Part shown: positions 23,485 to 32,873 of the stretch, in pieces | Position numbering within the stretch: position 1 is the first letter of the stretch | Layout: every line of letters starts with the position of its first letter | DNA from: Phycisphaerae bacterium | GTDB lineage: Bacteria; Planctomycetota; Phycisphaerae; JAJVII01 | Direction of reading: 5' to 3' | Assembly: GCA_022072085.1 (NCBI GenBank) | Contig: JAJVII010000047.1 | Location: forward strand, 35,981-99,980 | Length of the DNA stretch: 64,000 nucleotides | Notes under the pieces: generated by a model | What the model was told of the DNA's origin: nothing | What the model saw: the letters and a program-made list of their open reading frames with translations, nothing else | Databases searched by the model: none | Program-made: the position numbers and the translations under genes

Positions 23485-24360
23485 CTACTCTTCTTCGCCG
23501 TCGCCGGCGGCCCGCTCCATCTGGTCGTGCAGCATCCGCAGCGTGTCGCGCTCGAGCTGCCGCACGCGCTCGCGGGTCAGGCCGATCTTCTCGCCGATCT
23601 CCTTGAGCGTCAGCGGATCGGCCCCGTCCAGCCCGAACCGCAGCCGCAGGATCGTCGCACTTCGCTGGTCGATGCGTTCCAGCAGCCCCTTGACGGCCTT
23701 CAGCTCGTCGCCGGTCAGCACCTCGTCGCCGGGGTCGGTGGCGTTCTCGTCCTCCAGCGACTCGCTCAGGTTGACGCCCTCGGGATCGATGCCCGTCTGG
23801 CTGCGCGAGCTGTAGGCCTTCACCGCCTTGCGGACGATGCGCACCTTCTTGGCGGGCAGTTCCAGCGCCGTCGCCAACTCGTCCACGCTCGGCGATCGCC
23901 CCAGCTTGTCCTCCAGGGCCGCCACCGCGTGGCGATACTTGCTGATGAGGTCCACCATGTAGGCCGGGATATGGATCGGCTGGGCCGCGTTGATCAGCGC
24001 CCGTTTGATCGACTGCTTGATCCACCAGCTCGCATAGGTGCTGAACCGGTTGCCGAAGCTGGGGTCGAAGTTCTCCACCGCCTTGATCAGCCCGATGTTG
24101 CCTTCCTCGATCAGGTCGATCAGCGGCAGCCCCCGCCGCGTGTAGTTCTTGGCGATGTTGACGACCAGCCGCAGATTTGCCCGCACCATGCGATCGCGCG
24201 CCGCCCCGTCGCCGGCCGCGATCTGCCGCGCAAGATCCTTCTCCTCCTGCTCGGTGAGCAGGGCGGTCTCGTTGATCTCGCGCAGATAGCTTTGCAGGCC
24301 GGTTTCCACGTCCCTGCTCTCCCGCGCTCTGGGCTGGTGTGTGGCGGCTCCCGTTCCCAT
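23485..24360 (-). CDS. RNA polymerase sigma factor, RpoD/SigA family without region 1.1
   Basis: 291 aa. Region 1.2 ([22 protein letters not shown]), region 2 with the core-binding and -10 recognition helices ([60 protein letters not shown]), region 3 and region 4 with the -35 helix-turn-helix ([25 protein letters not shown]) are complete. Region 1.1 and the non-conserved insert are absent, as in group 2 factors and small primary factors. The promoters in the window (TTGACA/TATAAT-like) are those such a factor reads. Start ATG 24360 with AGGA about 6 bases upstream and a TATAGT further up. I cannot tell whether this is the housekeeping factor. Confidence 0.92.
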   Translation of the reverse strand: MGTGAATHQPRARESRDVETGLQSYLREINETALLTEQEEKDLARQIAAGDGAARDRMVRANLRLVVNIAKNYTRRGLPLIDLIEEGNIGLIKAVENFDPSFGNRFSTYASWWIKQSIKRALINAAQPIHIPAYMVDLISKYRHAVAALEDKLGRSPSVDELATALELPAKKVRIVRKAVKAYSSRSQTGIDPEGVNLSESLEDENATDPGDEVLTGDELKAVKGLLERIDQRSATILRLRFGLDGADPLTLKEIGEKIGLTRERVRQLERDTLRMLHDQMERAAGDGEEE

Positions 24361-24566
24361 TCCATCCTACCTTACTATAGGCATCCGCTCAATCTATCGG
24401 CTGACCGGGCAGGGCGGTTAACATCCCTCTGCCGCCGCGTTACCGGACCTGGCACAGCAGTCTACGCCCCGGCCTCCCGCCTGACGCGTGGCTTTCGGGT
24501 TAGGTGTTCGTGGGACGCCCGCGGCGGCCGGCCGGGCCGGGGACTGGCCCGCCTTCCAGGGAATCG

Positions 24567-25229
24567 CTACGTCTCATCCTCGTCCAGATCGGCCAGCAGG
24601 GCCTCGGCCTCTTCGTCCGTGGGGATGGGCACTTCGGGCAGAACCTCCCACTTGGGCTTTGCTGCCCGCCGCTCGGTGTCCGCCTCCAGCACCTCGGCCC
24701 CGCCGCCAGCCGCCGCCACGCGGTCGCCGCCCGGGCCGTCCCGGCCGGGGAACCCCACGCTCTCGCTCCAGGGCCAACGCCGGTCCGGGTCCTGCCGCTC
24801 GACCATCTCCACCGCGAGCAGCCGGTCGGCCGCCGTCAGCAACCGGTCGCACGCGTCGAGGAACCGCCCTTGCAGCCGGGGCGGCGCCGAGGCCATCAGG
24901 ACGCGGGCCTCGCGGGCCGCCTGGTAGGCCGCCTGCCGCGTGGACTCGCGTTCGCGGAGCGACCAGAACCGCCGCAGGTCCTGCCAGTAGCCCTGGAACT
25001 CGGGATCGACCATCCACTTGCGGAGGTAGGTCACAGAAATCTTGCAGGCGTCCGCCGCCTCCATGAGCCCGGCCCCCGGGTTGGCCGCGAAGTAGCGAGC
25101 CACGTCCCGCTGCTGCTTGGTCAGCCGATTCTTCTCCCGATGGGCCGCCAGTTGCGGGAAGCGGTGATTGTCGTCCGGGTTAGGGCTCGCGTTCGCGTTC
25201 CGCCGGTCGGGCTGGTTGAAACTGTTCAT
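24567..25229 (-). CDS. Uncharacterised protein with predicted helix-turn-helix region
   Basis: 220 aa, not recognised with confidence. Residues about 36-85 (LTKQQRDVARYFAANPGAG, then EAADACKISVTYLRKWMVDPEFQ) read like the helix-turn-helix of terminase small subunits and related phage-derived DNA-binding proteins. A charged helical middle follows, then a Gly/Ala-rich linker, and an acidic C-terminus (TDEEAEALLADLDEDET). The start ATG 25229 has GGGAG 6 bases upstream. No phage gene is adjacent. It stands alone in a gene-poor, repeat-rich stretch, which suggests acquired or remnant DNA, but base composition of the gene itself is ordinary for the region. Confidence 0.65.
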   Translation of the reverse strand: MNSFNQPDRRNANASPNPDDNHRFPQLAAHREKNRLTKQQRDVARYFAANPGAGLMEAADACKISVTYLRKWMVDPEFQGYWQDLRRFWSLRERESTRQAAYQAAREARVLMASAPPRLQGRFLDACDRLLTAADRLLAVEMVERQDPDRRWPWSESVGFPGRDGPGGDRVAAAGGGAEVLEADTERRAAKPKWEVLPEVPIPTDEEAEALLADLDEDET

Positions 25230-25875
25230 GGCGGCTCCCTGGGGGAAAGTGGATCGTGATCCGTGGCTAGAGGTCTGTGGCCAGTGGTCAGTTGGTAGTG
25301 GGCCGTGTCGCCGATCTCGGGCGGCAGTCCGGGCTCGGGGAGGGGGCGGGTCCTAAGAGAGGGGGACAGGTCCCCTTTTCGCGAAGACGCGAAAAGCAGA
25401 CCAGTCCCCGGGCCCGCCCCTTTCCCGAGCCCTCACCCCCCCTCCCACGCGAGGAGGTCTTTCCGGCGTGATCGGGACCTGAGGCGGCAGAGAGCCATCG
25501 AGTGCCTATCCATAAGGCGTTGTTTGTCACTGTGTTGCAGTTTAATTGCCCCATCCGCCCCACCTCCCATCTGGCCGCTGACCTCTAGCTTCTAGCTCCT
25601 AGTCTTCCATGTATTATATATCCGATTTTGGAGCACGCAAGAAAATGTATTGTATTATATAGACAATCAGCGTAATGCAATCCAACCCCCAGCCGTCAAA
25701 TTCGGGACCCGCCATCCCAGCCAAGGCCGACGTATTGTGGGTGTAGCTGCACGTCGTTGACATGAACCATTCAGTATTGCGTGTAAGGCAAGATACATGG
25801 ACGGTGTCCCACTGACAGTTGAAGGTGGCGGCTCCGAGGCTCTGGCAAGCCACTGACCGCGAGCCACTGATCCCC
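25230..25875. other. 646-bp gene-free stretch: repeats, large hairpin, AT-rich island
   Basis: From left to right: repeat family A words (25262-25305), a hyper-hairpin (25330-25445), nothing recognisable to 25575, a family A block (25580-25605), an AT-rich island (25608-25675) with the direct repeat GTATTATATA at 25611-25620 and 25652-25661, unremarkable sequence to about 25840, and family A words again (25848-25875). On the minus strand each AT-rich repeat contains TATAAT, the nearer with TTGCGT 16 bases upstream, so a promoter for the HTH gene could lie here. I see no coding frame I would defend. Confidence 0.6.
25330..25445. repeat. Repeat family E: long imperfect hairpin with CTTTTCGCG core
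   Basis: The outer arms are GGGCTCGGG...GGGGCGGG and CCCGCCCCTTTCCCGAGCCC; the core is a perfect CTTTTCGCG-AAGA-CGCGAAAAG hairpin. The element is about 105 bp and can fold as one structure. It is not a coding sequence; in translation it yields the string FSRLREKGTCP. Confidence 0.6.
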
Positions 25876-26268
25876 TCAGTCCTCCTCCACCGCCATGCCC
25901 AGCCAGGCCAGGGCGGCGTCCATGTCGCGGAAGACCGACACTTCCTCCGGCGTCGCGCCGTCCGACAGCAACTCATACATTCGGCCGAGCGCGAACGTCG
26001 GGTCCGACGGGGCGACGATGGCGGTGCGGAACGGCGTCGGCGGGCCCTCGCGGTTGGCTGACAGGTCGGCCAGGCTCCGCAGGCCAGCCCGAGTGAGATC
26101 GAGGCGGCTGACGTCCCGCTGATCGACCAGTTCGCTGAAGCCGGGGGAGTAGTCGGGGTCGGCCCGCATGCGGCGGTAGAGGGCGAGCACCTGCTGGTCG
26201 TCCACGTCGCCGGTGCAGATGACCCGCACCAGACGGGCGGATTTGTCGATCTGGTAAGTGACGGGCAT
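25876..26268 (-). CDS. SEC14/STAS-like (SpoIIAA-like fold) protein
   Basis: 130 aa. The pattern YQIDKSARLVRVICTGDVDDQQVLALYRRMRADPDYSPGFSELVDQRDV followed by FRTAIVAPSDPTFALGRMYELLSD and a C-terminal DMDAALAWLG helix is that of small SpoIIAA-like single-domain proteins of unknown function. No phosphorylatable STAS serine motif is certain. The start at 26268 (MPVTYQID) is chosen because the longer frame adds 29 residues of low-complexity sequence; its ribosome site is weak (GGTGG). It lies downstream of rpsA but behind a terminator, so probably expressed separately. Confidence 0.7.
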   Translation of the reverse strand: MPVTYQIDKSARLVRVICTGDVDDQQVLALYRRMRADPDYSPGFSELVDQRDVSRLDLTRAGLRSLADLSANREGPPTPFRTAIVAPSDPTFALGRMYELLSDGATPEEVSVFRDMDAALAWLGMAVEED

Positions 26269-26411
26269 GGCAGCCACCGTCGGGCCGCGCCCCGGCAGCC
26301 AGCGGCGGCCGCAAGATGTCTCGCCGCCTGATCCCCTGTACTTCAATTGTTGCACACGGGCGTGGCAAAGTCAAAGGACGGGCGGGGGGGCGGGAAGGGA
26401 TGTACAGGCAA

Positions 26412-26438
26412 ACGCCCCGGGCGCGGGGCCCGAGGCGT
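26412..26438 (-). terminator. rpsA terminator
   Basis: In transcript orientation, ACGCC-T-CGGGC, a CCCGC loop and GCCCG-G-GGCGT, then TTTG. It begins 40 bp after the rpsA stop codon. Confidence 0.55.
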
Positions 26439-26477
26439 GTGGGGGTGGCATGAATGTGGCTGCCGGTCGGTCCGGGG

Positions 26478-28313
26478 CTACTCCTGCTTGGGCTCGTCCT
26501 CGGCAGAGGCAGGCTGGTCGGCCTTGGGGGCGTCGGACTTGGCCGGCTTCTGGAAGAGGACCTGGTCGATGATGTCCGAGGCGATGCCCGTCTCGGCGCC
26601 GTGGAGCCCGCCGCGGCGGCGGACCGGCTGGGCGGCCTGGCCGCCTTCGCCGGAGTCGCTCTCGGCGGCCCACTGGGCCCGCTTGAGCGAGAGACCGATC
26701 TTGCGCTCCTCGGTGTCCACGCGGAGAATCTTGACCTGGACCTTGTCGCCGACCTTGACGACCTCAGAGGGATCCTCGACCTTGTGGTCGGCCAACTCGG
26801 AAATGTGGAGCAGGCCTTCGAGGTCCTCTTCGAGCTCGACGAAGACGCCGAAGTTGGTGATCTTGGTGACCGTGCCCTCGACGATCTGGCCGGGCAGGTA
26901 GTGGTCGGGAACGGCGCGGAGCCAGGGGTCTTCGGTGAGCTGCTTGTAGCCGAGGGCGATGCGCTGCTTCTCCTCGTCGACCGAGAGGACGACGCAGCGA
27001 ATCTGCTGGCCCTTGGTGAGCATCTCGTTGGGGTGGCCGATCTTCTTGGTCCACGAGAGGTCGGAGACGTGCAGCAGGCCGTCGATGCCTTCCTCGATCT
27101 CGACGAAGGCGCCGTAGTTGGTAAGGTTGCGGACGGTGCCCTCGACGACGGTGTTGGGCGGATACTTCTCCGCGACCAGCGTCCAGGGGTTGACCTCCGT
27201 CTGCTTCATGCCCAGTGAAATTTCCTGCTTGGACTGATCTATGTCGAGAACTACGACATCGATCACATCCCCCACGCTCAGAATCTCGCTGGGGTGGTTG
27301 ATGCGGCGGGTCCAGCTCATCTCGCTGATGTGCACGAGACCCTCGACGCCCTCCTCGAGCTTGACGAAGGCGCCGTAGCTCATGATGTTGACAACCTCGC
27401 CCTTTACGCGGCTGGCGACAGGGTAGCGATCGCCGATCGATTCCCACGGGCTCGGCTGCTTCTGCTTGAGGCCCAGGGCGATCTTCTCTTTCTCGCGATC
27501 GATGTTGAGTACCTTGACTTCCAGCTCCTGGTCGATGCGCACGACCTCGCTGGGGTGGCTGACGCGGCCCCAACTCATGTCGGTGATGTGAAGCAGGCCG
27601 TCGATGCCGCCGAGGTCCACGAACGCGCCGAAATCGGCGATGTTCTTGACCACGCCCTTGACGATCTGGCCCTCCTCGAGGGTCTTGAGAAGTTCCTCTT
27701 TCGCCTTCGCCCGGCGCTCCTCGATGAGCCGCCGCCGCGAAATCACGATATTGCGGCGGTCTTCATCTATCTTCAAGATGACGGCCTCGATGCGCTGGCC
27801 AATATACGTCGCGATGTCGGCCGGTCGGCGGATGTCCACCTGCGACGCCGGCAGGAACACCGGCACGCCGATATCCACGAGCAGGCCGCCCTTGATCTTC
27901 CGCATCACCGTCCCCCCGACCGGGTCGCCCTCGCTCTTGTTTTCCAGGATGTTCTGCCACGCCCGGATGCGGTCGGCCTTGCGCTTGGAGAGCTGAATCT
28001 GGCCGCCTTCGCTCTCGACGGCCTCCAGGAACACTTCGAGCTTGTCGCCCGGCTTGACGGCTGCCGGGTTGTCGAACTCCTCGATCGGGATGATCCCCTC
28101 GCTCTTGAGCCCAACGTCCACGACGACGTCGTCGCCTGCCCGGCCGACCACGCGGCCGCTCAGGATGTTGCCCGCCTCGAAGCTCCCGGCTGCCCCCAGG
28201 ACCAGGCCTTCAAGGTCGTCCGCCGACGCCGACTCAGCCACCACGGCGTCCAGTTCCTTGGCCAACTGCTCTTCATCGATATCCAACGAGTTGATCAGGT
28301 TCTTGTCTACCAT
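26478..28313 (-). CDS. rpsA: 30S ribosomal protein S1, six S1 domains
   Basis: 611 aa. Six OB-fold S1 repeats at roughly residues 50-115, 130-197, 212-280, 298-367, 384-453 and 470-540; the later ones have the classic pattern [33 protein letters not shown]. Domains 1-2 bind the ribosome and 3-6 the mRNA. The last 70 residues are a low-complexity Ala/Pro/Lys/Glu tail. ATG 28313 (MVDKNLINS) is the start: the in-frame TTG at 28322 would be only two bases from the GGAG. Promoter at 28548-28519, giving a long (about 200-base) leader that includes repeat family A. Confidence 0.96.
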   Translation of the reverse strand: MVDKNLINSLDIDEEQLAKELDAVVAESASADDLEGLVLGAAGSFEAGNILSGRVVGRAGDDVVVDVGLKSEGIIPIEEFDNPAAVKPGDKLEVFLEAVESEGGQIQLSKRKADRIRAWQNILENKSEGDPVGGTVMRKIKGGLLVDIGVPVFLPASQVDIRRPADIATYIGQRIEAVILKIDEDRRNIVISRRRLIEERRAKAKEELLKTLEEGQIVKGVVKNIADFGAFVDLGGIDGLLHITDMSWGRVSHPSEVVRIDQELEVKVLNIDREKEKIALGLKQKQPSPWESIGDRYPVASRVKGEVVNIMSYGAFVKLEEGVEGLVHISEMSWTRRINHPSEILSVGDVIDVVVLDIDQSKQEISLGMKQTEVNPWTLVAEKYPPNTVVEGTVRNLTNYGAFVEIEEGIDGLLHVSDLSWTKKIGHPNEMLTKGQQIRCVVLSVDEEKQRIALGYKQLTEDPWLRAVPDHYLPGQIVEGTVTKITNFGVFVELEEDLEGLLHISELADHKVEDPSEVVKVGDKVQVKILRVDTEERKIGLSLKRAQWAAESDSGEGGQAAQPVRRRGGLHGAETGIASDIIDQVLFQKPAKSDAPKADQPASAEDEPKQE

Positions 28314-28518
28314 CGCTCGCAACGCTCCAGGTCAATACCGGGGATCAGGGGTCAGGGCGGCCTGGGCGACAATGCCCGCAGCGGTCGGGCCTCTTCGTGG
28401 CCTCCAGCCTCTGACAACCAGCCTCTGATTTCGGGATTGGGTTAGAGGTGCCTCACCGTCGGTCCGCCGAGGCCGACATCCGGCCTCTGTCATCGCAGCC
28501 GACTGTGACAGATCGGCC

Positions 28519-28548
28519 ATTCTATCGGTCCGCCCCCAGGCAATTCAA
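28519..28548 (-). promoter_or_regulatory. rpsA promoter
   Basis: TTGAAT (28548-28543), 18-base spacer, TAGAAT (28524-28519) on the minus strand. The resulting leader is about 200 bases, long enough for the translational autoregulation known for rpsA in other bacteria (not shown here). Confidence 0.5.
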
Positions 28549-28676
28549 GGATTTTCCGCCGATTCTAAATACGAAGGATGCTCCACAGATCGAGGCATCC
28601 GCTGCATACCCGGGGGGAGGATCGCCATCGCCAGGCCGGTCAATTCCGACCGATTGGCAAGAAGGGGAAGAACAAT

Positions 28677-28708
28677 ACGAGGCGGCCGGTTCGAGCCGGC
28701 CGCCTCGT
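28677..28708 (-). terminator. Strong terminator of the exported coiled-coil protein gene
   Basis: A perfect 13-bp stem (ACGAGGCGGCCGG / CCGGCCGCCTCGT) with a 6-base loop, followed on the minus strand by ATTGTTCTTCCCCTTCTT. It is 36 bp after the stop codon at 28744. Confidence 0.8.
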
Positions 28709-28743
28709 CGTGTTCAATCAGCTATCCTCGGACGCCGGGCGGG

Positions 28744-29643
28744 TCAGTGGCCCTCACCTTCGTGGATCGGGGCGGGCGGAACATCCTTGCTCAGGTCTTC
28801 GACGACCTGGAGGGCGTTGCCGTGCTCGTTGACCACGCCGACGGTGATCGCGTCGCCGAGGTTCAACTCGTTGAGGGCGTGGACCAGCCGTGCGTTGCGG
28901 GCCGCGACCACACAGGTGACGGTCTGGCCGACCAGGGCCTCGGGCTTGGCGGCCGTGCTGCGATCGAAGGTCTTGGTCACGCCGGTGACCTTGAGCGTGA
29001 AGACGCGGCCGTCCTTGGACTGAATCGTCCCGGCCAGCAGGCCGCGGATGCCGGCGGCGCCGTCGGGCAGCGGGGCGGCCTCGACGGTCGGGTTATCGTT
29101 GTTGACCTTGGGGGCCTCGCCGGCCTTCTCGCGCAGGCGGGCGTTCTGGGCCTCAAGCTCCTTCACGCGGGCGCGCAGCTTCGCGTTCTCGGCGGCCAGG
29201 TCTTTGACGCGGGCGCGGAGTTGCTCGGGCGTGAGCTTCTCCAACTCGCCTCCGGCGGCATCGGGCCCGACTTCGGCCACCGGGGCGTCGGCGCCGGCCA
29301 CGGTGATCTTGTTGACCCAGTTCATCTCGCGCTCGCTGCCCCAGTTCAGGGTGATCTGCTGGTCTTCCTTCAACGTCTTGGCCACGGGCAGATACTTGTT
29401 CTGGCGGCCCATGTAGAACTTGAACTCGCCGTCGCCCTCCAGGGGCTTGACCACGATGACAATCTGCTCGCGGTCACCGACCTTCTCCTCGGCCAGACGC
29501 ACGAACTTGAACGTACCGACGCCCATGCCCTCGGCCTGGACCGGTGCGGGCAGCAGCGACCAGGCCACCAGAGCGAGGCCCGCGGCCAAGAGCAGGGCGG
29601 CCATCGGCCAACCGGCTCGGATGCTGCGACGATGCGTGGACAT
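28744..29643 (-). CDS. Exported coiled-coil protein of unknown function
   Basis: 299 aa, family not recognised. Signal peptide or anchor about residues 1-37 (AALLLAAGLALVAWSLLPAPVQA), a first domain (about 40-125) with a repeated KF.RLAEEK / EFKFYMG pattern, a heptad coiled coil (about 133-180, LTPEQLRARVKDLAAENAKL continuing in leucine-spaced register), an Asn/Pro-rich linker, and a C-terminal beta-rich domain (about 200-285; TIQSKDGRVFTLKVTGVTKTF...). AGGAGA stands 7 bases before ATG 29643. Followed by a strong terminator, so monocistronic. Location is probably periplasmic. Confidence 0.75.
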   Translation of the reverse strand: MSTHRRSIRAGWPMAALLLAAGLALVAWSLLPAPVQAEGMGVGTFKFVRLAEEKVGDREQIVIVVKPLEGDGEFKFYMGRQNKYLPVAKTLKEDQQITLNWGSEREMNWVNKITVAGADAPVAEVGPDAAGGELEKLTPEQLRARVKDLAAENAKLRARVKELEAQNARLREKAGEAPKVNNDNPTVEAAPLPDGAAGIRGLLAGTIQSKDGRVFTLKVTGVTKTFDRSTAAKPEALVGQTVTCVVAARNARLVHALNELNLGDAITVGVVNEHGNALQVVEDLSKDVPPAPIHEGEGH

Positions 29644-29938
29644 GACAGTCTCTCCTGTTTGAGGGGTCGGCCACCAACGCGGCGGCCGCGAGTACTCAGC
29701 AAGTAGTTGTACCCCGTCCGCGGCTGCCGTGCAATACCATCAACTGGAAGCTCGCTGCTTACGCTGGTAATATCGCACTACAACAGGAGGTCCGATAGCC
29801 GGCAAGTCGACGAAGCACGCATCGCAGTCCGGGAAGCGAAGCCCGTTCCTCTACGCTGGGCGGCATCGGCGCCGGGACCGTCAGCCTCGGCGGGCGGGGC
29901 AGAACCTGGAAGTCCTATTGAAGTAGCGAGGAAGCGCC

Positions 29939-31273
29939 ATGCCTGGGGGCAGTTCCAGATCGACGCGACGCGCGGTTGTCATCGGCGGGGGATTCTGCGG
30001 GCTGGCGGCCGCCTGGCAGCTTGCACGCGACGGCGTGCCGGTGACGCTGCTGGAACGCGACGCGTCACTGGGCGGCCTGGCCGGGAGTTTCGCGGTCGGT
30101 GGCGCCCGCCTGGAGAAGTTCTACCACCATTGGTTCGCCGGCGACCGTCACGTCACGGAACTGGTTGCCGAACTGGGACTGGCGGACCGCGTCGTTCGTC
30201 GCCGCACGCGGACGGGGATGTACTATGCGAATCGGCTGCTGCGGTTCAGTTCGCCGCTGGACCTGCTGCGCTTCCGCCCGCTGCGGCTGCACGACCGGTT
30301 GCGGCTGGCCTGGCTGGTGTCACGCGCCCGGCGAGTGAAGGACTGGCACGCGCTGGAAGGCCGCACGGCAAGGGACTGGCTGATCGAGTTGGGCGGGGAA
30401 GCGGTCTATCGCATCGTATGGGCGCCGCTGCTGCGTGGCAAGTTCGGGCGGTTTGCCGACGACCTGTCGGCAGTCTGGATGTGGAACAAGCTGCTGCTTC
30501 GCGGCGGCAGCCGCGGGCGCGGGCGAGAGACGCTGGCCTACTTCCGCGGCGGGTTCGCGGCGCTGGCAGACGCGATAGTCGAGTCGATTGTCGCTGCGGG
30601 CGGCCAGGTGCTCACGGGCGTACCTGCGACGGGCCTGCGCGTCCGCGACGGACGAGTGACGGGCGTGACGGCCGGCGGACGCGACATGGATGCCGATGCC
30701 GTGATTGCGACGCCCGCGTTGCCGATCGTCGCCGATCTGCTTGCCGGCCATGCCGACGCGGAGTACCTCGCATCGCTGCGGCGGATCCAGTATCTGGGAA
30801 ACATCTGTGTCGTGGCCGAATTGGGCCGCAGCCTGTCGGACGCCTATTGGGTAAACGTGAACGATCCGAGTTTCCCCTTCGTGGGCGTGATCGAACATAC
30901 AAACTTCGAGCCCCCGGCCAGCTACGGGGGGCGGCACATCGTCTACCTTTCGCGTTACGTGGCCGAAGAGGACCCGGCATGGACAGAGTCTGACGAGAAA
31001 GTCTCCGCAGACAGCCTGGCCCACCTGCGGCGAATGTTCCCCGACCTGCGTGACGATACGGTGCTTGGCTGCCACGTCTGGCGCGAGCGATACGCCCAGC
31101 CGGTGGTAGTGCGACACTACGGTCGGCTTATCCCCGACGTGGCGACGCCGATCGCCGGGCTGCACCTCGCGACGATGGCCCAGGTCTACCCGGAGGACCG
31201 TGGCACGAACCAGGCCATCCGCGACGGCCGCGTCGTCGCCCGCCGCGTGGCCGCGGAATGGGCTGTTTGTTGA
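29939..31273 (+). CDS. FAD-dependent amine-oxidase/protoporphyrinogen-oxidase-like oxidoreductase
   Basis: 444 aa. The N-terminal dinucleotide motif AVVIGGGFCGLAAAWQLARDG with LLERD binds FAD, GGLAGSF is the second family block, and the C-terminal VYPEDRGTNQAIRDGRVVARRV closes the FAD site. The interior HHWFAGDRHVTELVAELGL is typical of members found in bacterial polysaccharide or lipid-glycosylation clusters rather than haem synthesis. It converges with a GT39 membrane glycosyltransferase, consistent with that, but the substrate is unknown. GAGGAA precedes ATG 29939 by 6 bases. Confidence 0.8.
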   Translation: MPGGSSRSTRRAVVIGGGFCGLAAAWQLARDGVPVTLLERDASLGGLAGSFAVGGARLEKFYHHWFAGDRHVTELVAELGLADRVVRRRTRTGMYYANRLLRFSSPLDLLRFRPLRLHDRLRLAWLVSRARRVKDWHALEGRTARDWLIELGGEAVYRIVWAPLLRGKFGRFADDLSAVWMWNKLLLRGGSRGRGRETLAYFRGGFAALADAIVESIVAAGGQVLTGVPATGLRVRDGRVTGVTAGGRDMDADAVIATPALPIVADLLAGHADAEYLASLRRIQYLGNICVVAELGRSLSDAYWVNVNDPSFPFVGVIEHTNFEPPASYGGRHIVYLSRYVAEEDPAWTESDEKVSADSLAHLRRMFPDLRDDTVLGCHVWRERYAQPVVVRHYGRLIPDVATPIAGLHLATMAQVYPEDRGTNQAIRDGRVVARRVAAEWAVC

Positions 31274-31316
31274 CAGATCATCTGGACGATCCGGCCAACG
31301 TTAAGCCTGCGAGGCG

Positions 31317-32777
31317 TCACTCGGCCCGGTACAGCCAGGTCTGGCCGTAGTCGGCGATGAGGGTGAGCTTGCGCGTTCGGCGGGCGTGGTCGACGTAGGG
31401 CTGGGGGGTCTTCATGCCGTGAGAGAAGATCAGCCAGACGCGGCCGGGGGATGCCATGGCGCGGTCGATCTCATCGCAGATTTCCTGCTCACTTGCGGCG
31501 CGCTGTTCCCAGGTGCTCCACCGGCGCGAGCCGCGGCCGACGTAGTAGTACCAGGCGGGCCTGGCCTTGTAGACGGGGACCACGCGGTCGGATGCCTGCC
31601 GCTCACGGGAAATCGTGGCTAGAACTTCCTTCATCGGCTGGATGTCGGCGTGGCGGACCTCTCTGAGGGACGCGGCGGCGAGCAGCGTCAGCAGGATAGC
31701 AGTAGCGGCCGTTGCGAGCTGGCGCTGCCCGGTCCTCAGGCGGTCGAACAGCCATTGCCCCCCTGCGGCGGCGAGCAGATAGAACATGGGTGTGAGAAAA
31801 AGGTCCTGCCGCCTGCCGCTGTAGGGATACAGCCGGACGATGGCCCCGATCATCGTTATCGTCAGGGGAACCGCCCAGAGCCACAGGGCGGCGCGGCCAT
31901 GGACGTCGCGGGCTAGGCCAATCGCTCCGAGGACCGAGAGGACGACCAGCAGCGGAAGCGCGAGTCCGAACATGAAGCCCATGAGCAGGCCGGTGTTGTT
32001 GACCAGCACGTTCCAGAGCGAGGCGGCCGTGCCCTGGAAGTAGGCGCTGGAGAGATAGCCCTCAGGCCCGCCGATGCCGGCGTTCATCTGCGCGCGAAGC
32101 GAAGTCAGCCAGGCGCCGGCGACGGCACCGGCGACCAGGCACTGTCCTGCGGCCCACCATGCAACTCGTCGCAGCCGGGCAGGGCGACGCCGAAGATCGA
32201 CCAGGAAGACGAGATTCAATGACAGGATGAGCAGGGCCAGGCCGTATTGCACCCAGACGCTCAGGCCCATGGCCAGCGTCAGCAGCGCCCAGCGCGCCGG
32301 CGTGGGCCGGCGCAGCAGGCGTGTGAACAGGGCGAGCATAAGGATCGTCAGCAGAACAGCCAGGGAATACTCGCGCACCTCAGCGCTGTAATGAATCTGG
32401 CAGGGAGAGAGGGCGAACAGCCATGCGGCCAGCAGCGACGGGCCGGTGCGGAGAAACTGGCAGGCGAGCCAATAGGCCGCAGGAATGGCGAACAGGCCGA
32501 ACAGCAGAGGCAACGCCCGCAGGGCGGCCTCGCTTTCTCCAAGCCGCTGGACGGCGTTCAGCATCAGGGCGAACGTGGGCGGAGCGGAGTTGCGGTCGGC
32601 GTTCTGTGCGAGGACCTCACGCGGCGTGCCGACGGCGATCCAGTACATCACCGCTTCGTCATACCAGAGAGAGCGATTGAGGATGGCCGCCCGAAGCCCG
32701 CCTCCGACCAGCACGGCTGCGAGCAGCAGCATGCCGGGCCATCGCGAGGGCGGGCCAGAAGGCTCGCCGGGCGGCAC
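31317..32777 (-). CDS. Glycosyltransferase family 39 (polyprenyl-phosphate-dependent) membrane protein
   Basis: 486 aa with about ten hydrophobic segments. The first loop carries the acidic pair of this fold in LNRSLWYDEAVMYW, and SAEVREYSLAVLL is another conserved loop. Members transfer a sugar from polyprenyl phosphate to lipid or protein acceptors on the outer face of the inner membrane. The C-terminal 110 residues are soluble (KARPAWYYYVGRGSRRWSTW...). The GTG at 32777 has AGGA 9 bases upstream; an ATG 15 codons inside is the alternative. Convergent with the FAD oxidoreductase. Confidence 0.85.
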   Translation of the reverse strand: MPPGEPSGPPSRWPGMLLLAAVLVGGGLRAAILNRSLWYDEAVMYWIAVGTPREVLAQNADRNSAPPTFALMLNAVQRLGESEAALRALPLLFGLFAIPAAYWLACQFLRTGPSLLAAWLFALSPCQIHYSAEVREYSLAVLLTILMLALFTRLLRRPTPARWALLTLAMGLSVWVQYGLALLILSLNLVFLVDLRRRPARLRRVAWWAAGQCLVAGAVAGAWLTSLRAQMNAGIGGPEGYLSSAYFQGTAASLWNVLVNNTGLLMGFMFGLALPLLVVLSVLGAIGLARDVHGRAALWLWAVPLTITMIGAIVRLYPYSGRRQDLFLTPMFYLLAAAGGQWLFDRLRTGQRQLATAATAILLTLLAAASLREVRHADIQPMKEVLATISRERQASDRVVPVYKARPAWYYYVGRGSRRWSTWEQRAASEQEICDEIDRAMASPGRVWLIFSHGMKTPQPYVDHARRTRKLTLIADYGQTWLYRAE

Positions 32778-32873
32778 GGCTGGCAGTCCTTTCGGGATTG
32801 CGTCGATGGTGTGGCTCCCGCGCGGCGTCGGCCGGGCGGCCCCATCGTAGCAGAAAGGATGCCGCGATGAAAC

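Larger units (their letters stand above)
28314..28743. other. 430-bp gap with rpsA leader, promoter, repeats and terminator
   Basis: Next to rpsA (28333-28445) are family A words (GGATCAGGGGTCAGGG, CCTCCAGCCTCTGACAACCAGCCTCTG). The rpsA promoter is at 28548-28519, then about 100 bp of unremarkable sequence, then the terminator of the exported coiled-coil gene (28677-28708). No coding frame is convincing. Confidence 0.6.

Noticed and set aside
24567..25229. Reading the HTH gene as part of a prophage
   Set aside because: No terminase large subunit, portal, capsid or integrase is within the window.
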